A DNA stretch of 64,000 nt. It comes from Spirosoma rigui (GTDB taxonomy: Bacteria > Bacteroidota > Bacteroidia > Cytophagales > Spirosomataceae). The stretch lies in assembly GCF_002067135.1 (NCBI RefSeq), contig NZ_CP020105.1, forward strand, positions 4,650,001-4,714,000, given 5' to 3'. The notes beneath the pieces are model-generated. The model saw only the letters and a program-made list of their open reading frames with translations. It was not told the DNA's origin and ran no database searches. Made by a program: the position numbers and the translations under genes. This document shows, piece after piece, positions 26,612-35,615 of the stretch (its first letter is position 1; each line of letters begins with the position of its first letter).

Positions 26612-29600
26612 GTGACCATTCTTTATAGAACGCCGACAGGAAACGCACGCGCTTACTGCCTGGCTATGCTTGTACTGCTTTGCAGCCTGTCGTCCGTTTC
26701 AGGACAAACAACGTACTACCTGGCCAACACGGGGACTGATTCAAACAACGGACGGTCTGCCGATACTCCGTTCCAGACGCTCGGCAAAATCAATAGTCTC
26801 ACGCTGCAGCCCGGGGACCAGATCCTGTTGCGACGGGGTGACACGTTCCGGGGTACGCTCACGATCCGTCAGTCGGGTTCCGACAACAAACCCATTCGCA
26901 TCGATGCATATGGCTCGGGCAACAAACCGGTTATTTCGGGAGCCTTGCCCGTAACGAACTGGACTAATGTGGGCAACAACATCTGGCAGGCGAGTTTTTC
27001 GACCGGAGCCAGCCGCGTTACGGGTGTGTACCGCAACGAATCGGCCCTGGCGCTGGGCCGGTATCCTAACCTGAGCGCAGCCAACAAAGGGTATCTGACC
27101 GTTCAGTCGCACAGCGGTAACGCCCAGCTTGTGAGCCGGGAGTCAACGAGTCGCGACTGGACGGGGGGCGAAGCCGTTATCCGGTCGCGGCAGTGGGTGC
27201 TGGACCGGGCTATTATCACCAGCCAGAATGGCAATATCCTCAACCTGAACAACCCCAGTGGCTATGACCTGGCCGACGGGTGGGGGTACTTCATCCAGAA
27301 TCACCCGAACACCCTCGATCAGAACGGCGAGTGGTATTACAATGCATCAGATAAAACCATTCGTATTTACGACGATCAGAACAATCTGAATGGGCAATCC
27401 ATAACGGCTACCGCCTATTCGGAAGGCATAAGTCTGACGGGAGCAAGTTATATAACGATCCAGAACCTGGTCATTACCCAAACGCTCGGTACGGGTTTGC
27501 TGGTCGAAAACGGCTCGAATCTCGTTCTCGCCAACAACGAAATCACCAACGCCGGAGAAGATGCGCTGATCGTCAGGGGCTCCGGAAATACAATTCTGAT
27601 CGAGAATAACCTCATCGAAAACGTCAACAACAACGGCCTGTCCATTCTTCCCTACCAAAATGTTACGGTACGTGGCAACACAATCCGGCGTATTGGTTTG
27701 TGGGCTGGGCGGGGTGCCAGTGGCGACGGGTCTTATATGGCCGTAAAGACGCTGTCGACGGTAAACACGCTGATCGAAAACAACGTAGTCGATAACGTAG
27801 GGTACAGCGGCATTACCTATTCAACGAACACGACTGTTCGCCGGAACCGGGTTTCCAATTTCTGTCTGACGAAAAACGACGGTGGCGGCCTGTACATCTG
27901 GAATGGCAACAAGCAACCGCTGAATGATATTCATATCCTGTCGAATCTGGTCTTTAATGGAACCGGCGCACCCGAAGGGACGCCCAATACGGTATTTTCT
28001 GGGGCACACGGTATTTTCTTCGATGAATGCGTGACCAACGTTGAGGTGAAAGACAATACGGTATTCAACTGCCGGGGGTTAGGCTTTTTTCTGCACGCGC
28101 CCCAGAACATCACAGTAATCGGCAATACCGCTTTCAACAACGGCGAGGGCCAGTTCCAGATCGCGCATAACCACGGCGTGTGTGCACCCCGGGGTAATAC
28201 CGTGCTGAACAACAGTTTCGTCAGCCGCCTGCCCGACCAGTTTGTGGCCAAGTATGAATCGGATGCCAACGACCTGACCAGCTTCGGGGAGTTCGATAAC
28301 AACAGCTACGCCCGTCCGTTCGAGGATCTGTTCAAAATACGAATTGCCTATAACAACGGCTCGGGCATTACGGGGGCCGATCTGTCGCTGGCGGAGTGGC
28401 AAAACCGCTATGGTAAAGACCGCAACTCGGTCAATAGCCCGCTGACCTTTAAACCATTTCAGGTGTCGGGAGCCGAAGCGCCGATGCTGGTTAGTTCATT
28501 CGATGGCAGTTCGGACAGCTGGGAAACCTGGAGTCCCTATGGCAACGGACAGGCGGCCTGGGACAACGGTAACCGAATCGACGGTGGTAGCCTTCGGGTG
28601 TCGTTCCCGGCGGGGTCCGGCAAAAGCGATTCCTATATTCTGGTATCGAAAAACATAAAAGCCATCACCAAGGGAAAGTCGTACCAGATCGCGTTCGATG
28701 CGGTCGCTTCATCGGGAGGTAAACGGGTAGAAGCCTACCTCCGGCAACGGGCAGGCTCGTACCAGGATCTGGATGTGCGGTCCATTCAGGTAACCGGTAC
28801 CAACCGCACACACTACGAAGCCCTGTTCACCGCCAAACAAGACGAAGGCACACCCATTGTGGCCTTTCAGGTGTACGAAGATGGGCAGACCGTGTGGCTG
28901 GATAACATCAATGTGCGGGAGGTAACCCTGAGCCCCGTCAACCCGGACGACGTAATCAAACTAGTCTATAACGAAACGTTCGCCGACATCACCGTTTCGC
29001 TCAACGGCAACTACCGGGATCTGCGCAATAACCTGTTCAGTAACCAGATAACCCTGAAACCGTTCACGTCGGCCGTACTGCTCAAAGAAACAACAGCACC
29101 GGCTCCACCGGCCGTTTCCCTGCGCGACCCGGAGAACCCCGCCAGCGCCGTCAGCGGCATCGACTATCGCTACTACGAAGGCAGCTGGGGTAACCTGCCC
29201 GACTTCACGGCCCTCACACCTGGCAAGACCGGCGTTGCCGGAACGCCCGACCTGTCGATCCGAAACCGGGACAATAATTATGGCGTGCGGTTTGCCGGGT
29301 ATATCCAGATACCGGCCGACGGGGTATACACCTTCTACGTCAACTCCGACGATGGCAGTAAACTGTATATCGGATCAACGGAAGTAGTCAACAACGACGG
29401 TGGTCACGGGCCAACGGAGAAGTCGGGCACCATTGGTTTGAAAGCAGGCAAGCACGCCCTGACGATTCCTTACTTTCAGGGGTCCGGCGGTCAGACACTC
29501 ACGGTAAGTTACAGCGGTCCGGGGATCGACAAACAGCTTATTCCGGCAGCTGCTTACTACCGCCTGCCCTCAACTCCGGCAAGTACGGGACAGGGAACCG

Positions 29601-30784
29601 GCCTCATGGCATCCTATTACCCGAACAAAACACTGTCGGGAAACCCAGCACTTACCCGCACCGATGCCACCGTTGATGTTGACTGGGGGGGCGGAGCCCC
29701 CGCTGCGGGTACGGGATCGGATAACTTCTCGGTGCGCTGGAGCGGGCAGGTGCTGGCGCCCGTTACGGGCAACTACACCTTCAGCACCACCTCCGACGAT
29801 GGTATCCGTCTTTGGGTGAACGGCACTATGGTTATCGACAACTGGTCGGATCATGCCCCTACTACCAACAACAGCGCATCCATTGCGCTCACGGCCGGGC
29901 AGAAGTACGACCTGAAGCTCGAGTACTTCGAAAGCAGTGGTGGCGCGGTAGCCCGGCTCATGTGGTCTTACCCGGGACAGGGCCAGCAGGTAATTCCCCA
30001 ATCCCAGCTGTTTCCGGCAGCCCCGCCGGTCAGCAGCAATGGCGCAGCTACCTACCTGTCTGATCTTACCTGGACGGGCATGACCAACGGGTATGGACCC
30101 GCCGAGCGGGACCGTAGCAACGGAGATGCAGGCAGTGCTGACGGACGGCCTATCTCGCTCAACGGCGTTGGCTATCCCAAGGGACTTGGTGTCCATGCTC
30201 CCTCCGAGATCACGTATAACCTGGGTGGCAACTACACGACTTTCGTTACAGACATGGGTATCGACGATGAAGTAGCCAAGGGCAGCTGCGGATCGGTCGA
30301 GTTTCTTGTGTATGCCGACAACGTATTACTCTATAGCAGTGGCAGAATAACACCTACTACGGCAACGAAATCCCTGTCGGTGAACGTAGCGGGAAAGCAG
30401 ACCCTGAAACTCGTTGTTACCACGGCGGGCGATGACCCCTACTGCGACCATGCCGACTGGGCGGGAGCCCGACTGCTGGGAACCGGTGGTAGCCGGGTGG
30501 CGGCTTGGGAACGCGCTGAGCCTACCACGACGCCACCGCCAACTGTCTATCCGGTTCCAGCCCGGCACCTGCTGTTTGTCGACTACTACGCCCGCAACAC
30601 AGGGGAGGTAGCTGTGGAACTCGTCAACGTGGCGTCACTGCCCGTTGCCCGTGTTATGATGCCCGTTTCTGCCGGCGCCAACACCCTTACGCTACCAGTT
30701 CAGTCGTTCGCCCGCGGCCTGTATATCCTGTCGGTAACGCAGGACAACCAGCGGACTACGCATAAAGTAATCCTGGCCGACTAG
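26612..30784 (+). CDS. T9SS-exported right-handed beta-helix protein with two PA14 and one NPCBM domain
   Basis: Secreted protein of 1390 residues, probably a surface polysaccharide-active or polysaccharide-binding protein. The GTG start is supported by the paralogue at 58778: both place about 30 residues of signal before QTTYY. Domains in order: signal (1-31); right-handed parallel beta helix (about 32-600) with NxI/NxV turns; a carbohydrate-binding-like jelly roll (about 620-770, SFDGSSDSWETWSPYGNG to VWLDNINV); PA14 (about 850-985, DGVYTFYVNSDDGSKLYIG); a second PA14 (about 1000-1135, TGNYTFSTTSDDGIRLWVN); NPCBM (about 1145-1290, GYPKGLGVHAPSEITYNLGG); and a type A T9SS sorting domain (about 1310-1390, ending TTHKVILAD). 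No catalytic residues can be named. Confidence 0.9.
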   Translation: MTILYRTPTGNARAYCLAMLVLLCSLSSVSGQTTYYLANTGTDSNNGRSADTPFQTLGKINSLTLQPGDQILLRRGDTFRGTLTIRQSGSDNKPIRIDAYGSGNKPVISGALPVTNWTNVGNNIWQASFSTGASRVTGVYRNESALALGRYPNLSAANKGYLTVQSHSGNAQLVSRESTSRDWTGGEAVIRSRQWVLDRAIITSQNGNILNLNNPSGYDLADGWGYFIQNHPNTLDQNGEWYYNASDKTIRIYDDQNNLNGQSITATAYSEGISLTGASYITIQNLVITQTLGTGLLVENGSNLVLANNEITNAGEDALIVRGSGNTILIENNLIENVNNNGLSILPYQNVTVRGNTIRRIGLWAGRGASGDGSYMAVKTLSTVNTLIENNVVDNVGYSGITYSTNTTVRRNRVSNFCLTKNDGGGLYIWNGNKQPLNDIHILSNLVFNGTGAPEGTPNTVFSGAHGIFFDECVTNVEVKDNTVFNCRGLGFFLHAPQNITVIGNTAFNNGEGQFQIAHNHGVCAPRGNTVLNNSFVSRLPDQFVAKYESDANDLTSFGEFDNNSYARPFEDLFKIRIAYNNGSGITGADLSLAEWQNRYGKDRNSVNSPLTFKPFQVSGAEAPMLVSSFDGSSDSWETWSPYGNGQAAWDNGNRIDGGSLRVSFPAGSGKSDSYILVSKNIKAITKGKSYQIAFDAVASSGGKRVEAYLRQRAGSYQDLDVRSIQVTGTNRTHYEALFTAKQDEGTPIVAFQVYEDGQTVWLDNINVREVTLSPVNPDDVIKLVYNETFADITVSLNGNYRDLRNNLFSNQITLKPFTSAVLLKETTAPAPPAVSLRDPENPASAVSGIDYRYYEGSWGNLPDFTALTPGKTGVAGTPDLSIRNRDNNYGVRFAGYIQIPADGVYTFYVNSDDGSKLYIGSTEVVNNDGGHGPTEKSGTIGLKAGKHALTIPYFQGSGGQTLTVSYSGPGIDKQLIPAAAYYRLPSTPASTGQGTGLMASYYPNKTLSGNPALTRTDATVDVDWGGGAPAAGTGSDNFSVRWSGQVLAPVTGNYTFSTTSDDGIRLWVNGTMVIDNWSDHAPTTNNSASIALTAGQKYDLKLEYFESSGGAVARLMWSYPGQGQQVIPQSQLFPAAPPVSSNGAATYLSDLTWTGMTNGYGPAERDRSNGDAGSADGRPISLNGVGYPKGLGVHAPSEITYNLGGNYTTFVTDMGIDDEVAKGSCGSVEFLVYADNVLLYSSGRITPTTATKSLSVNVAGKQTLKLVVTTAGDDPYCDHADWAGARLLGTGGSRVAAWERAEPTTTPPPTVYPVPARHLLFVDYYARNTGEVAVELVNVASLPVARVMMPVSAGANTLTLPVQSFARGLYILSVTQDNQRTTHKVILAD

Positions 30785-30806
30785 GCGAGTCAGGCACCGG
30801 TAATGC

Positions 30807-30838
30807 GAGAAGGCTACCCTGTGCAGGGTAGCCTTCTC
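30807..30838. terminator. Bidirectional terminator hairpin between convergent genes
   Basis: Perfect 15-base arms GAGAAGGCTACCCTG and CAGGGTAGCCTTCTC around a two-base centre. It lies 23 bases after the beta-helix gene and 34 bases after the stop of the leftward gene, so it can serve both. The T-tract is short. Confidence 0.75.
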
Positions 30839-30871
30839 TTGATAGGAACTATACCGAAAAGCAGCCGCCGG

Positions 30872-32356
30872 TTAGCGCGTATACAAAGCCCCTTTGGCAA
30901 TCGTTGATTCGTATTCATAGTTGATCGTTTCCAGAAACTTACCCGTTACCCAACCCGTGTCGGCATTGCGGATAAACACAAAGCGCTTTGGCGATGAACC
31001 ATTGTTATAAGCTTTCATGATCGACTCGAGCCAGAGCGTACCCGCAATAAGGTGCTTCTCATCCAGCTGCTTATCCAGATTCGTCAGGTCATTTTCTACG
31101 GTTTCCCGCACCGTTCTATCGGTAATACCGGAAAGATCGGGCCGGGTCAACGCCCGGTAGTTGGTCAGTACAGACCGTCTGAAGCGCTCCATGTCGTCCA
31201 GCGTTATTGGTACCGCAGTAACGCCCGCCCGTTCGGGGTGCAGATACGTCACAACGGCCAGCGCAATGTCGCCGGCCAGACCAACGGTCGACCGTTTCTG
31301 GAACCCCTGCCCCGCCTTGGTCAGCTGAGGAATCAGGGCCGTGTCCGTAACCGTCTTTACCACCCGCTGGGCCTCCCGTCGGAAAGCATCCATGTTCAGG
31401 GAACGGCCGTTTTCAATCTTACTAACCAGGGAACTGACCCCTACCGGCGTTTCGATCCCGTGAAATGTTCTGTTGGCAAGGCCCCCAATCTGCCCGGTAC
31501 TCTGCCGTTTACCGGACGGTTGCGACTCCGGAGTCGGGTCAATGTACCCCCCAATGGTACTGGTACCGCCAATATTGAGGGCCGACGTTGTTGACCACAC
31601 TTTGCGCGGGATGGCCCCGATGGTAAACAGCTCGGCCTGACGGCGGGAGGTAATCGTGGTATCAATCCGCAAAGCTCCGTTTGGTAGCGCCTGAGTCAAC
31701 TGGCTGTAAAAGCTCTGCTTGTTGGCCGCGGCATGTTGCAGGCTCTCCCGTGCTTCGCTGCTAAGCACGACAAAAATCCGTTCGTTGGGAATATTGTAGT
31801 GCTGTATCGAATCAAGGCACTGTTTCAGGCCATTTTGACCGGCCTGGTAGGACGGCGATGCATTGGCAAACAAGGTCGCGTTCGGGATGTTAACGGTTGA
31901 CTGGATAGTCTTCTCGTAGAAATCACTTTCATACTTCGTCTTGAGAATAACGAGCGTAATATCGGAGGACCCGATCTGGATACCGGCATACACATTTTTG
32001 CCCGAAATATCCCGGATCACCTCATTAACGGCCCAGGCACTGGCAACGTATTTCAATTTCGTATACTGGGTGCGGGCTTCTTCCAAGTAATTCAGCGCGG
32101 TGGCCTGGTCTTTCAGGTCATTATAGGACAGTCCCATTAACTCGTTAATTACCGCTTCCATGTACAAATTTTTGGATTTGACGGCGGGCATGGCACGCTT
32201 GAGCAAACTAATCGACTCCTGCGATTTGTCGACTTCCCGTAGTGTATTAGCCAGTTTGGTGTACTGGATAGCCTGCATCGTGTTGCGGGCGGGTTGGGCC
32301 AGGCCCGTTCTGATTAAGCAGCTGAGACCCAAACAGGTTAGAAAGAAACGTTTCAT
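30872..32356 (-). CDS. Periplasmic TPR protein with possible Ppx/GppA-like (actin-like) domain
   Basis: Exported protein of 494 residues (signal MKRFFLTCLGLSCLIRTGLA, cleavage near AQ). Residues about 25-115 are helical and TPR-like (LREVDKSQESISLLKRAMPA, DLKDQATALNYLEEARTQYT). From about 120 the pattern YAGIQIGSSDITLVILK, later ALNIGGTSTIGGYIDP (about 252-267) and a C-terminal LAGTLWLESIMKAY recall the phosphate-binding loops of the Ppx/GppA and actin-like ATPase fold. These are cytoplasmic enzymes by habit, so a secreted version would be odd. The resemblance is from visual motifs and not proven. It is the second gene of a leftward pair, 29 bases after the single-pass protein. Confidence 0.7.
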   Translation of the reverse strand: MKRFFLTCLGLSCLIRTGLAQPARNTMQAIQYTKLANTLREVDKSQESISLLKRAMPAVKSKNLYMEAVINELMGLSYNDLKDQATALNYLEEARTQYTKLKYVASAWAVNEVIRDISGKNVYAGIQIGSSDITLVILKTKYESDFYEKTIQSTVNIPNATLFANASPSYQAGQNGLKQCLDSIQHYNIPNERIFVVLSSEARESLQHAAANKQSFYSQLTQALPNGALRIDTTITSRRQAELFTIGAIPRKVWSTTSALNIGGTSTIGGYIDPTPESQPSGKRQSTGQIGGLANRTFHGIETPVGVSSLVSKIENGRSLNMDAFRREAQRVVKTVTDTALIPQLTKAGQGFQKRSTVGLAGDIALAVVTYLHPERAGVTAVPITLDDMERFRRSVLTNYRALTRPDLSGITDRTVRETVENDLTNLDKQLDEKHLIAGTLWLESIMKAYNNGSSPKRFVFIRNADTGWVTGKFLETINYEYESTIAKGALYTR

Positions 32357-32385
32357 GTGTTGAGCAGATTAGTAGAAAAGTATAC

Positions 32386-33390
32386 CTATTGATTACCTGG
32401 TTTACCATTGAGCACCCGCTCCAGCTCACTCTCGTCCGAACCGGCGGGTACGGGCTGGGGCTTCTTCTGGACCTGATTATCCGGCCGGGCAATGCCGGAC
32501 CGGCGGGTTGTGGCCGGACTACGGCGGGGGGTAGCGGTCGCTTCCGACAAGGCCGTGTCAGCCGCTGGTGTTGGCACCGACGGTTGACTCACGGGGCGGT
32601 CGGGTCGCTCATCGGTTTCCTGGTCAGCTTCGGGGTTCGCAGCCGTCGCGGACGGTTGCAGACGTTTTTTGGTCCGGCCGGTGCGCCTGGCTACACGACC
32701 GGACGGTTCACTGCCCGTTTCTCCGGCTGGCGCAGTTGCCCGGACCGACGGTACCGGCTCACGTGAACGGGATACCGACGGACTCTCCTGAACCGCTGGG
32801 TCAGTGCATAAACCAGGTGCCAGTTCACAGCGGAACGCATAAAGAAAGAAACCCAGACCGGCTACGGCGATCAGCACGGCCCCGGGCAACCAGCGGCTAC
32901 GGGCCGGCGTTACCGGGGGCAGCGGATTGGCGGAACGGGTTACCAGCCCCTGCAATACCCCCAGGCTCTGAGCCGACAGGGATACGGTCTGAGTCGAGTA
33001 AGCGGACTCAACGTGGAGTTCGGCCGAGTGCCTGCCTGCTTTGGCCGCTACGTAACGGACATGAATATGAGTCCTGCCCGCCGGCGGGTTCAGCGTCAAG
33101 ACCGGGGCAAAATTCGGATGCGTGTCACTGGCAAGCTGAAAATTATCCGGATCGTTTGTGGTAATCGTCACCGGACCATTGACCTGTTGCTGATCGATGG
33201 TAAACGTTTTAAACTGTGGCTTTCCAGCCGGCGTCGCCGGAAACGTAAGAGCCTGTTCACTACAGATGATGCCTGGTATCTGCGATGCCGGCACCAGCCC
33301 GGATGATGCCGGCGTACCTGCATCATCCGGGCCAGCCTGATGAGACCCGTTCAGTGAACCCCGACGGTGAGTAGGCTTATTCGTTGGCAT
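32386..33390 (-). CDS. Single-pass membrane protein with Ig-like domain and disordered Pro/Arg tail
   Basis: Protein of 334 residues without a signal peptide. Residues about 40-145 look like an Ig-like beta sandwich of the kind found in choice-of-anchor proteins (ALTFPATPAGKPQFKTFTI, HVRYVAAKAGRHSAELHVE). One hydrophobic helix, WLPGAVLIAVAGLGFFLYAF, is near 167-186. The rest (about 200-334) is rich in Pro, Ser, Thr, Ala and Arg and probably disordered (GRVARRTGRTKKRLQPSATA). Basic residues before the helix predict the N-terminus inside. No family recognised. It precedes the TPR/Ppx-like gene by 29 bases, which suggests one complex. Confidence 0.7.
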   Translation of the reverse strand: MPTNKPTHRRGSLNGSHQAGPDDAGTPASSGLVPASQIPGIICSEQALTFPATPAGKPQFKTFTIDQQQVNGPVTITTNDPDNFQLASDTHPNFAPVLTLNPPAGRTHIHVRYVAAKAGRHSAELHVESAYSTQTVSLSAQSLGVLQGLVTRSANPLPPVTPARSRWLPGAVLIAVAGLGFFLYAFRCELAPGLCTDPAVQESPSVSRSREPVPSVRATAPAGETGSEPSGRVARRTGRTKKRLQPSATAANPEADQETDERPDRPVSQPSVPTPAADTALSEATATPRRSPATTRRSGIARPDNQVQKKPQPVPAGSDESELERVLNGKPGNQ

Positions 33391-33667
33391 ACTAGCTTGG
33401 ACAAGGGTATAGAAGTAACGGTAAGCAACGTGTGTGCCCGTGGCGCTGCTCCAGCCGACGGACTACTTTTACAACCGGTTTCTTGTTTCTACGTAAAAAA
33501 ATCAATTCGAGATTCCATCGCATCCGTAGAGCCCATTTATTGGCAAGCGCCTTTTTTGACGGCTTGCAGCACCAGAAAAAGCCGGTGCTTATCAATTAAC
33601 GACCGTTTCACAAAACCAAACCCCGATTGATTCCGTACATCTAAACCAATATAAATACTTAATCCAT

Positions 33668-34003
33668 ATGGTTTATATACATCTTCCGGGTCAACACCAG
33701 CCCGTACAGGTGGATTCGATTGTTTGGTTGAAAAGTGAAGCTAATTACACCTGGGTTTACTTTTTGGATGGAAGTTCCAAGATCATATCTCAGCCACTGG
33801 GCTGGTTCGAAAAAAAATTAGACTTCATTCGTATTCATCGGTCAAGCCTGGCAAATCCGGTTCATGTCAAACACTTCAGTCAGAAAAAGAGTCGGACGGG
33901 CTCAATCGAACTGGTGAATGGTATGACCCTGATGGTATCCCGCAATCGGCTGGAGCATACCGTCACCCGGTTAAAGCAAATATCCGGTCTTTCCAGACTT
34001 TAA
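33668..34003 (+). CDS. Stand-alone LytTR DNA-binding protein
   Basis: Regulator of 111 residues made of a LytTR domain alone, without receiver. It shows QVDSIVWLKSEANYTWVYFL, then GSSKIISQPLGWFEKKL and FIRIHRSSLANPVHVKHFSQ. It is transcribed towards the exopolysaccharide locus and has no kinase beside it. It may control the locus by DNA binding or protein contacts, but no target site is visible. Confidence 0.85.
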   Translation: MVYIHLPGQHQPVQVDSIVWLKSEANYTWVYFLDGSSKIISQPLGWFEKKLDFIRIHRSSLANPVHVKHFSQKKSRTGSIELVNGMTLMVSRNRLEHTVTRLKQISGLSRL

Positions 34004-34705
34004 CGACCCCGGTGGGTAGAGCACACCAACTGCTCGCAGCAATCAACGCAGCAATATTGGCATACAGCAGTAGTTAAGACTAACTGCCGACCGCCTGCAC
34101 TTGTTAAACTAACCAGCATGACGCTGGATTTTAGTTGGCAATTGCAGGCGTTTATCGTGTCAAAAAAGGCTGGCAGATTCCTATTCTGGAACCGAATAAT
34201 AACTACGGATACGTCTATACGCAATTAAATCAGTTACTGTATGAATGGGTATTTACTCAAATAATTTTAATCAATAATCTAATAATACAAAATTATTAAT
34301 CCTATATAGATAATGGGTTAACATTCAAATTTACACATATGACATATCAGTTATAACTTAATATAAGTAATTAATTCGGTCAATCGGGCACCATCATATG
34401 TGTAGTTACATACTTAAATCTAATCGAATAATTTTGGAGTAGATAATTCAGTAACACACCAGAAATACACCACCTCCACTGCTAACGGGTACACTAGAAA
34501 AGGGCCTTTCACCGCTGATACCGTTGCGTTGAAACCCGTTACGTATTGACATAGCTCCTGGCGGGGTAGGTGAGCAATGGATTGCTTGCTGAACCTGATC
34601 ACTGGCCGACACTCAATACCTAGTTGTAGACCAACCATCAACGGATATACTTACCGGTGCTTCTGTGTTTATGAATTATCATATACTCAACTGTCTGATT
34701 TACTT
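34004..34705. other. AT-rich region upstream of the exopolysaccharide locus
   Basis: About 700 bases without a supported gene. The stretch 34230-34440 is strongly AT-rich, unlike its neighbours. It holds a long imperfect hairpin (34092-34150). Short reverse frames (34000-34224, 34420-34641) do not look like proteins. It may carry the promoter of the locus; no single box stands out. Confidence 0.45.
34092..34150. repeat. Long imperfect inverted repeat
   Basis: CGCCTGCA at 34092 pairs with TGCAGGCG ending at 34150. Inner segments (TTG, ACTAA, CCAGC with GCTGG, TTAGT, CAA) also pair, giving a stem of about 26 bases per arm with bulges and a loop ATGAC. It lies 89 bases after the LytTR gene. It could end that transcript or act as a structured leader element; no T-run. 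Confidence 0.5.
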
Positions 34706-35602
34706 ATGAATGCACCCGTACTGCTGTTTGCTTACAAGCGGCCAGTTGAACTGAAAGCAACGCTCGAAGCACTACAGGCCAATCACTTAGCGCCCGAAAG
34801 TGACCTGTACATTTTTGTCGACGCGCCTAAAAAGCCGGCCGACGCTGCTGGTGTTGCCCAGGTTCATCAGCTGCTCGACGGCGTAACCGGGTTCAAAAAT
34901 ATCTATCGCGATTATGCCAAGACCAACATAGGGTGTGCTGATTCGATCATACGGGGCATTTCGTATATTCTGGACCGTTTTCCGTCGGCAATCATTGTCG
35001 AAGATGATCTCATCACGTCGCCTAATTTTCTGGACTACATGAACCAGTGTCTGCGGCAGTACGAGAAGGACAAGAATGTCTACTCCATTTCCGGGTATAC
35101 GTTCCCCTTCAAACAACCCGCGGACTATGCCTTTGAAACCTATTTCATTCCGCGCCACAGTCCATGGGGCTGGGCTACGTGGGCCGACCGTTGGAAATCG
35201 ATCGACTGGGAAATGAGCGATTACCCCACCTTTGAGCGGGATCAGAAACAGCAGAAAGCCTTTATGCAGGGAGGCTCAGATCTGGTGAAGATGCTGCGTG
35301 ACCAAATGGAAGGACGCGCCGATGCCTGGGACATCCGGTTTTGCTACAACCGCTTCAGGGCCAACGGAATTTCTGTCTATCCGGCCGTTTCGAAAGTACA
35401 GAATATTGGATTCGGGCCTGAGGCTACCCACACGAACATTTACAACCGCTACAAGACCCACCTGGACGCTGGAAACAAACGGGTTTTCAATCTCGCCGAA
35501 ACGCCCGAAATAACCCGCTACTACCACCAGCAGACACTACGAAAGTACAGTGTCCCTACCCGAATATTCAATAAGCTAAAGACCTACGCGGGCCTTCGCT
35601 AA
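34706..35602 (+). CDS. Glycosyltransferase, GT-A fold
   Basis: Cytoplasmic or peripheral sugar transferase of 298 residues. I chose ATG 34706 (MNAPVLLFAYKRPVELKATL) because it fits the family start; the frame is open further upstream but reads as non-coding. The nucleotide-sugar metal site is VEDDLITSPNFLDYMNQC near 98-115, and the acceptor region has RHSPWGWATWADRWKSIDW. It resembles GT-A enzymes of polysaccharide loci related to GNT-I-like or GT2 folds. It begins the exopolysaccharide locus, 13 bases before the beta-helix lipoprotein. Confidence 0.88.
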   Translation: MNAPVLLFAYKRPVELKATLEALQANHLAPESDLYIFVDAPKKPADAAGVAQVHQLLDGVTGFKNIYRDYAKTNIGCADSIIRGISYILDRFPSAIIVEDDLITSPNFLDYMNQCLRQYEKDKNVYSISGYTFPFKQPADYAFETYFIPRHSPWGWATWADRWKSIDWEMSDYPTFERDQKQQKAFMQGGSDLVKMLRDQMEGRADAWDIRFCYNRFRANGISVYPAVSKVQNIGFGPEATHTNIYNRYKTHLDAGNKRVFNLAETPEITRYYHQQTLRKYSVPTRIFNKLKTYAGLR

Positions 35603-35615
35603 TTAACAGACCCTT

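Noticed and set aside
29570-30196. Reverse-strand frame of about 200 codons
   Set aside because: Antisense to the second PA14 and NPCBM domains; no protein-like features.
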